A stretch of DNA of 9,188 bases from Chloroflexota bacterium (lineage in GTDB: Bacteria; Chloroflexota; Chloroflexia; Chloroflexales; Kallotenuaceae). The stretch lies in assembly GCA_019240175.1 (NCBI GenBank), contig JAFAYS010000769.1:1-9188 (forward strand), given 5' to 3'. Below the pieces are notes generated by a model. It made no database searches. It saw only the letters and a list, made by a program, of their open reading frames with translations, and had not been told where the DNA came from. A program made the translations under genes and the position numbers. How positions within the stretch are numbered: the stretch's first letter is position 1; each line of letters begins with the position of its first letter. Shown here piece after piece: positions 5,221-9,188 of this stretch.

Positions 5221-7101
5221 ATGGGCAAAACTATTGGTATAGATTTGGGCACAACCAACTCGGTGGTGGCGGTTGTGGAGGGCGGCGATCCGATCGTGAT
5301 CGCCAGCGCCGAGGGCACGCGCACCACGCCGTCGGTGGTGGCCGTGAGCAAAAACGGTGAGCGCACCGCCGGGCAAATCGCCAAGCGTCAAGCGATTACC
5401 AATCCTGAAAACACTGTCTTTTCGGTCAAGCGCTTCATGGGCCGCAAGCTGGACGACGAGAGCGTGCAGCGCGACAAGGCGCTGGTACCCTACAAGCTCA
5501 CGTCGGCACCCAACGGCGACGCCCGCGTGATGATGGGTGGCCGCGAGTACGCGCCGCAAGAAATCTCGGCGATGATCCTGCAAAAGCTCAAGGCCGACGC
5601 CGAGGCCTACCTGGGCGAGACCATCACGCACGCCGTGATCACGGTTCCGGCCTACTTCAACGAGTCGCAGCGCCAGGCGACCAAAGACGCGGGCAAGATC
5701 GCTGGGCTGGAAGTCGAGCGCATCATCAACGAGCCGACCGCCTCGGCGCTGGCGTATGGCTTCGGCGAGGGCAGCACCAACGAGACGATCGTGGTGTATG
5801 ACCTTGGCGGCGGCACCTTCGATATTTCGGTGCTTGAGCTGGGCGAGGGCGTCTTCGAAGTGCGCGCGACCAACGGCGACACGCATCTCGGCGGCGACGA
5901 CTTCGATCAGCGCATCATCGAGTGGCTGGTCGACGAGTTCAAGAACAGCGAGGGCGTGGATCTGCGCACCGATCGCGTGGCGCTGCAGCGCCTCAAAGAG
6001 GCATCCGAGAAGGCCAAGCAAGAGCTTTCGACGGTGATGCAGAGCGAGATCAATCTGCCCTTCATCTCGGCGGACGCCAACGGCCCGAAGCATCTTCAGG
6101 TCGCGCTCAGCCGCGCCAAGCTAGAGCAACTCACCGGCGATCTGGTCGAGCGCACACTTGAGCCGGTGCGCCAGGCGCTCAAAGATGCCGGCGTACGCGC
6201 CGGCGAGATCGATCAGGTGATTCTGGTTGGCGGCCAGACGCGCATGCCGGCTGTGCAAAACGCCGTCAAGAAATTCTTTGGTAAAGAGCCGCATAAAGGC
6301 GTTAATCCTGATGAGGTGGTCGCGATCGGCGCGGCGATTCAGGGCGCGGTGCTCAGCGGCGAAGTCAAGGACGTGCTGCTGCTCGACGTGACGCCGCTGA
6401 CGCTGGGCATCGCCACGCGTGGTGGCGTGATGGCCTCGCTGATCGATCGCAACACGACGATCCCGACCAAGCGCTCGCAGGTCTTCTCGACGGCGACCGA
6501 CAACCAGACGGCGGTCGAGATCAAGGTGTATCAGGGCGAGCGACCGCTGGCGGCAGATAACAAGCTGCTCGGCACCTTCGAGCTGAACGAGATCCCGCCC
6601 GCGCCGCGCGCTGTGCCGCAGATCGAGGTCACCTTCGACATCGACGCCGACGGCCTGCTCAACGTTTCGGCAATCGACAAAGGCACGAGCCGCCAGCAGA
6701 GCATCACGATCCGCCCATCGTCGGGATTGAACGACGACGAGATCGCGGACATGGTCAAGCAGGCCGAGCAGAATCGCGCCGACGACGAGGAGCGCCGTGA
6801 GCGCATCGCGGTGCAGAACCAGGCCGATGGCATCATCTACAGCGCCGAGCGACGTCTGCGTGAGCGCGGCGAGCACATCGACTCGCAGCTGCGTGACGAG
6901 ATCGAGTTCCACATCGCGGGCCTGCGCCGGGCGCTCGACAGCGACGAGATCGCCACGATTCGCACGCGCATCGGCGAGCTGGCGGCGGCGATCGATCAGA
7001 TCAAAGACGTCGAGCAGAGCGACGGCCCGACTGACAGCCAGGCTGACTCCGGCAGTGACACGCCTGAGGAGGGCGTGGCCGAAGATCAGGTGAACGCATA
7101 G
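5221..7101 (+). CDS. dnaK: Molecular chaperone DnaK (Hsp70)
   Basis: A 626-residue ATP-dependent chaperone. The nucleotide-binding domain (about 1-383) shows phosphate-1 GIDLGTTNS (6-14), K70, VITVPAYF (139-146), IINEPTASALAYG (168-180) with E171, YDLGGGTFDIS (193-203) with D194 and T199, and the adenosine motif VILVGGQTRMPAV. These numbers coincide with E. coli DnaK. The segment around residues 76-105 that Firmicutes DnaK lacks is present. The interdomain linker DVLLLD is at 384-389, followed by the substrate-binding beta domain and helical lid. The acidic C-terminal tail ends DQVNA rather than in an EEVDKK-like motif. The start is ATG 5221. The gene sits between grpE and dnaJ, its two co-chaperones, and is expected to be controlled from the CIRCE operator before hrcA; no CIRCE copy precedes it directly. 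Confidence 0.99.
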   Translation: MGKTIGIDLGTTNSVVAVVEGGDPIVIASAEGTRTTPSVVAVSKNGERTAGQIAKRQAITNPENTVFSVKRFMGRKLDDESVQRDKALVPYKLTSAPNGDARVMMGGREYAPQEISAMILQKLKADAEAYLGETITHAVITVPAYFNESQRQATKDAGKIAGLEVERIINEPTASALAYGFGEGSTNETIVVYDLGGGTFDISVLELGEGVFEVRATNGDTHLGGDDFDQRIIEWLVDEFKNSEGVDLRTDRVALQRLKEASEKAKQELSTVMQSEINLPFISADANGPKHLQVALSRAKLEQLTGDLVERTLEPVRQALKDAGVRAGEIDQVILVGGQTRMPAVQNAVKKFFGKEPHKGVNPDEVVAIGAAIQGAVLSGEVKDVLLLDVTPLTLGIATRGGVMASLIDRNTTIPTKRSQVFSTATDNQTAVEIKVYQGERPLAADNKLLGTFELNEIPPAPRAVPQIEVTFDIDADGLLNVSAIDKGTSRQQSITIRPSSGLNDDEIADMVKQAEQNRADDEERRERIAVQNQADGIIYSAERRLRERGEHIDSQLRDEIEFHIAGLRRALDSDEIATIRTRIGELAAAIDQIKDVEQSDGPTDSQADSGSDTPEEGVAEDQVNA

Positions 7102-7163
7102 CGGTGCTTGGGGAGCGTCCTCAGCTGACCGCTGAAGATCCCAGGAGTTGGGCGAAGGAAAAC

Positions 7164-7193
7164 GGGCACACGGGCGGCTTGTCCGTGTGTCCC
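7164..7193 (+). other. Imperfect hairpin in the dnaK-dnaJ gap
   Basis: GGG (7164-7166) plus CACACGG (7167-7173) can pair with CCGTGTG (7183-7189) plus CCC (7191-7193), with one bulged T at 7190 and a 9-base loop. The 10-bp GC-rich stem is strong, but the bases after it (AGCAATTGGC) lack a T-run, so it is not a standard terminator. It could be a partial terminator, a processing site, or a stabiliser of the dnaK message. The rest of the 243-base gap shows no gene; an AT-rich patch at about 7239-7280 might hold a weak promoter for dnaJ, but I cannot find a good -35/-10 pair. Confidence 0.5.
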
Positions 7194-7344
7194 AGCAATT
7201 GGCTATGTGAGCGCTCAGAGCCGAGTCGAGTACATGGATGTGAAAAACCCCAAAAGCTTTGTGATTAAAAGTATCTTTGGATCAGCAAGCGCAGCAGGCT
7301 TTCAGCAGTTGCACGCACCGAAGGTCTAACCGGGAGTAGCCACG

Positions 7345-8475
7345 ATGGCAACCTCATCAAAACGCGATTATTACGAAGTGTTGGGCGTTGGGCGGACCTC
7401 AACCGCAGACGAGATCAAAAAGGCCTACCGCAAGCTGGCGCGCCAGTATCACCCGGATCTCAACAAAGAGCCCGACGCCGAGTCCAAGTTCAAAGAGATC
7501 AACGAGGCCTACGAGGTGCTGTCCGACACCGACAAGCGCTCGATGTACGATCGCTTCGGGCATCAGGCAGTCGGCGGCGCGGGCGGCTACGATCCGTTCG
7601 GCGGCTTCGGCCAGGGCGATATCTTCTCGACGATCTTCGACGCCTTTGTGAATCAGGGCACGCGCACCGGCGCGGGCGGTCCCAGCACATTGCGCGGCGC
7701 GGATCTGCGCTATCCGCTCCAGATCGATTTCGAAGAGGCGATCTTCGGTACCGAGAAAGAAATCTCGTACCAGCGCTCCGAGGCCTGTGGCACCTGTAAA
7801 GGCATCGGCGCAGAGCCCGGCACGGATCTGGTGCGCTGCACCAAGTGTAACGGCCAGGGCGAGATCCGCACCCGCGCGCCGATCTTCAATATGCTGACGG
7901 TCGTCACCTGCGATCAGTGTGGCGGCACCGGCAAGACGATCGCGATTCCGTGCCACACCTGCAAGGGCGAGGGCCGCAACCGCAACACGCGCAAGGTCAA
8001 AGTGACGGTGCCGCCCGGCGTGGACAACGGGCTTCAGCTGCGGCTGCGCGGCGAGGGCGAGGCGGGACTGCGCGGCGGTCAGCCCGGCGATCTGCTGGTG
8101 GCGCTCTCGGTGCGCGAGCATCCGCTCTTCCAGCGCAACGGCAACGATGTCATCCTTGAGTTGCCGCTCAACGTCGCACAGGCCGCGCTCGGCACCGAGG
8201 TCAAGGTGCCGACTGTCGGCGGCGAGGAAACGATTGAGATTCCGGCGGGCACGCAGCACGAGTCGATCTTTCGCCTGCGCGGCAAGGGCGCTCCTTCGCT
8301 GCGTGGCCAGGGACGCGGCGATCAGGTAATCGTGACGCGGATCGTGGTGCCGACCAAGCTCAGCGATCGCCAGCGCGAGCTGCTGGAAGAGCTGGCCGTC
8401 GAGTGGGGCGCGGAGCCGATCGACAAGCGCGAGGGCGGCTTTTTCTCGAAGATTAAAGACGCGTTTGGCATCTGA
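7345..8475 (+). CDS. dnaJ: Chaperone protein DnaJ (Hsp40, class A)
   Basis: A 376-residue J-protein that delivers substrates to DnaK and stimulates its ATPase. The J domain (about 7-72) carries the invariant H36-P37-D38. A short Gly/Phe-rich region follows (about 76-112). The zinc-binding domain has all four CxxCxGxG repeats, with cysteine pairs 148/151, 165/168, 189/192 and 203/206, so both zinc sites are intact. Two C-terminal beta domains and a short tail (GGFFSKIKDAFGI) complete the protein, so it is a full class A DnaJ of usual length. A GGGAG site at 7332-7336 lies 8 bases before the ATG. It stands 243 bases after dnaK, a larger gap than the others in the operon. Its stop codon overlaps the start of the next gene. 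Confidence 0.98.
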   Translation: MATSSKRDYYEVLGVGRTSTADEIKKAYRKLARQYHPDLNKEPDAESKFKEINEAYEVLSDTDKRSMYDRFGHQAVGGAGGYDPFGGFGQGDIFSTIFDAFVNQGTRTGAGGPSTLRGADLRYPLQIDFEEAIFGTEKEISYQRSEACGTCKGIGAEPGTDLVRCTKCNGQGEIRTRAPIFNMLTVVTCDQCGGTGKTIAIPCHTCKGEGRNRNTRKVKVTVPPGVDNGLQLRLRGEGEAGLRGGQPGDLLVALSVREHPLFQRNGNDVILELPLNVAQAALGTEVKVPTVGGEETIEIPAGTQHESIFRLRGKGAPSLRGQGRGDQVIVTRIVVPTKLSDRQRELLEELAVEWGAEPIDKREGGFFSKIKDAFGI

Positions 8476-9188
8476 TGAAATATAAACAAGGACAACGCGG
8501 TCAATCGGGTAGCCGTGGCAGCTCCTCACGATCGCAGGGGCCGCAGCAGCGCCGCGACGGCCAGAGACCAGCGCAGCAGCGCCGCGACGGACAACGACCG
8601 TTTGGGCGCGAAGAGCGCGGCCTTCGACGGCCCGAGGAGCGCGCCCCGCGCCCATCGAACATTGAGTACATCTATGGCCGTAACTCCGTGCGTGAGTCGC
8701 TGCGGGCTCAGCGTCGCAGTTTAAAGCGGCTGTACATCGCCGAGGGCGTGCGCGAGGGCGGCCCGATCACGGAGCTGCTAGAGCTAGCACAAGCAGCCAG
8801 GGTGCCCGTCGAGCAGAGCGAGCGCCGCGAGCTTGACGCGCTGACCGAAGGCGCGAATCATCAGGGCGTTGTGCTCGAAGGCGGGCCGTATCGCTATGCC
8901 GAGCTAGACGAGATGCTGGCGCTGGCACGCGAGCGCGACGAGCTGCCGCTGCTGCTGCTGCTGGATCATGTGCAAGATCCGCAGAACGTGGGCACGCTGC
9001 TGCGCACCGCCGATGCGGTCGGCGTGCACGGCGTAATTCTGCCGGATCGCCGAGCGGCTGGCATCACGCCCTCGGTCGTCAACGCTTCGTCGGGAGCGGT
9101 CGAGCATCTGCTGATCACACAGGCCACCAATCTCGTCCAGACGATCGAAGAGCTCAAGGAACAAAACGTGTGGGTTGCCGGCCTGGAA
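8475..9188 (+). CDS. rlmB: Partial CDS, TrmH/SpoU-family rRNA 2'-O-methyltransferase, RlmB-like (runs off the right edge)
   Basis: The open frame continues from ATG 8475 to the last base (238 codons, no stop). Residues 1-60 are a low-complexity extension rich in Arg, Gln and Gly. Residues about 61-145 (NIEYIYGRNSVRESLRA onward) match the L30e-like RNA-binding domain of RlmB and related enzymes. The SPOUT methyltransferase domain begins near 160 with motif 1, D164-HVQDPQN171-VGTLLR177-TA, containing the conserved Asn and Arg. The C-terminal SAM-binding knot motifs lie beyond the window. The expected reaction is SAM-dependent 2'-O-methylation of a guanosine in 23S rRNA (G2251 in E. coli), but a paralogue acting on another RNA cannot be excluded. 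The ATG shares its A with the dnaJ TGA stop (TGATG), implying translational coupling; no other Met occurs until 8911. Confidence 0.88.
   Translation, partial: MKYKQGQRGQSGSRGSSSRSQGPQQRRDGQRPAQQRRDGQRPFGREERGLRRPEERAPRPSNIEYIYGRNSVRESLRAQRRSLKRLYIAEGVREGGPITELLELAQAARVPVEQSERRELDALTEGANHQGVVLEGGPYRYAELDEMLALARERDELPLLLLLDHVQDPQNVGTLLRTADAVGVHGVILPDRRAAGITPSVVNASSGAVEHLLITQATNLVQTIEELKEQNVWVAGLE
8544..8603 (+). repeat. 30-bp tandem duplication in the N-terminal extension of the rlmB-like gene
   Basis: Two adjacent 30-base copies (8544-8573 and 8574-8603) encode QQRRDGQRPA and QQRRDGQRPF. The first 17 bases are identical and the remaining differences are mostly synonymous. The unit adds a second Arg/Gln-rich decapeptide to a probably disordered, RNA-binding-like N-terminal tail. 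Confidence 0.8.

Noticed and set aside
5215..6093. Antisense open frame across the start of dnaK
   Set aside because: Shadow of the dnaK coding frame; Arg/Ala/His-rich translation without family features.
7208..7217. Perfect palindrome TGAGCGCTCA between dnaK and dnaJ
   Set aside because: About nine 10-base palindromes are expected by chance in a window of this length, and nothing else supports an operator.
7399..8655. Long antisense open frame (418 codons) across dnaJ and the start of the rlmB-like gene
   Set aside because: It lies opposite a clear dnaJ with intact J domain and zinc motifs. Long antisense frames are expected where GC-rich codon bias removes stops, and its translation is low-complexity with no recognisable motif.

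Overview
The window reads as chromosomal DNA of a GC-rich bacterium, most likely a member of the Chloroflexota (Chloroflexia). This assignment is an inference. It rests on the hrcA-grpE-dnaK-dnaJ order behind a perfect CIRCE operator, a DUF1786 protein next door, an rRNA 2'-O-methyltransferase gene fused to the end of the chaperone operon, and a short TTCTARG repeat array of a kind I associate with such genomes. No marker in the window fixes the species.

Left part (1-1979, minus strand): three tightly packed genes read leftwards. The first is a TIR-domain protein whose C-terminal half is a right-handed parallel beta-helix. The second is a GNAT acetyltransferase starting 7 bases after it. The third is the first 22 codons of another gene, GNAT-like at its N-terminus, starting 3 bases after the second. 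The TIR gene is much more AT-rich than everything around it, which suggests it was acquired by transfer. Its beta-helix has exact 23-residue rungs that alternate between a basic and an acidic type.

Middle (1980-3443): a 132-bp divergent intergenic region separates the TIR unit from a rightward DUF1786 gene (actin-like ATPase fold suspected, function unknown). A 246-bp control region up to the hrcA start follows. It holds a strong sigma70-type promoter, overlapping inverted repeats that could form alternative hairpins, a second -10-like element, and a consensus CIRCE operator.

Right part (3462-9188, plus strand): hrcA, grpE, dnaK, dnaJ and an rlmB-like rRNA methyltransferase gene that runs off the window. 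HrcA represses the operon through CIRCE. GrpE is the nucleotide-exchange factor and DnaJ the J-protein partner of the Hsp70 DnaK, so the whole DnaK machine and its repressor are encoded together. The grpE-dnaK gap carries a heptamer tandem array closed by a perfect 10-bp inverted repeat just before the dnaK ribosome binding site. The dnaK-dnaJ gap carries an imperfect hairpin. rlmB starts inside the dnaJ stop codon (TGATG), so it is probably translationally coupled to dnaJ.

The most unusual items are the TIR/beta-helix gene with its two-type rung pattern, its tight junction with high-GC acetyltransferase genes, and the structured non-coding elements of the heat-shock operon.
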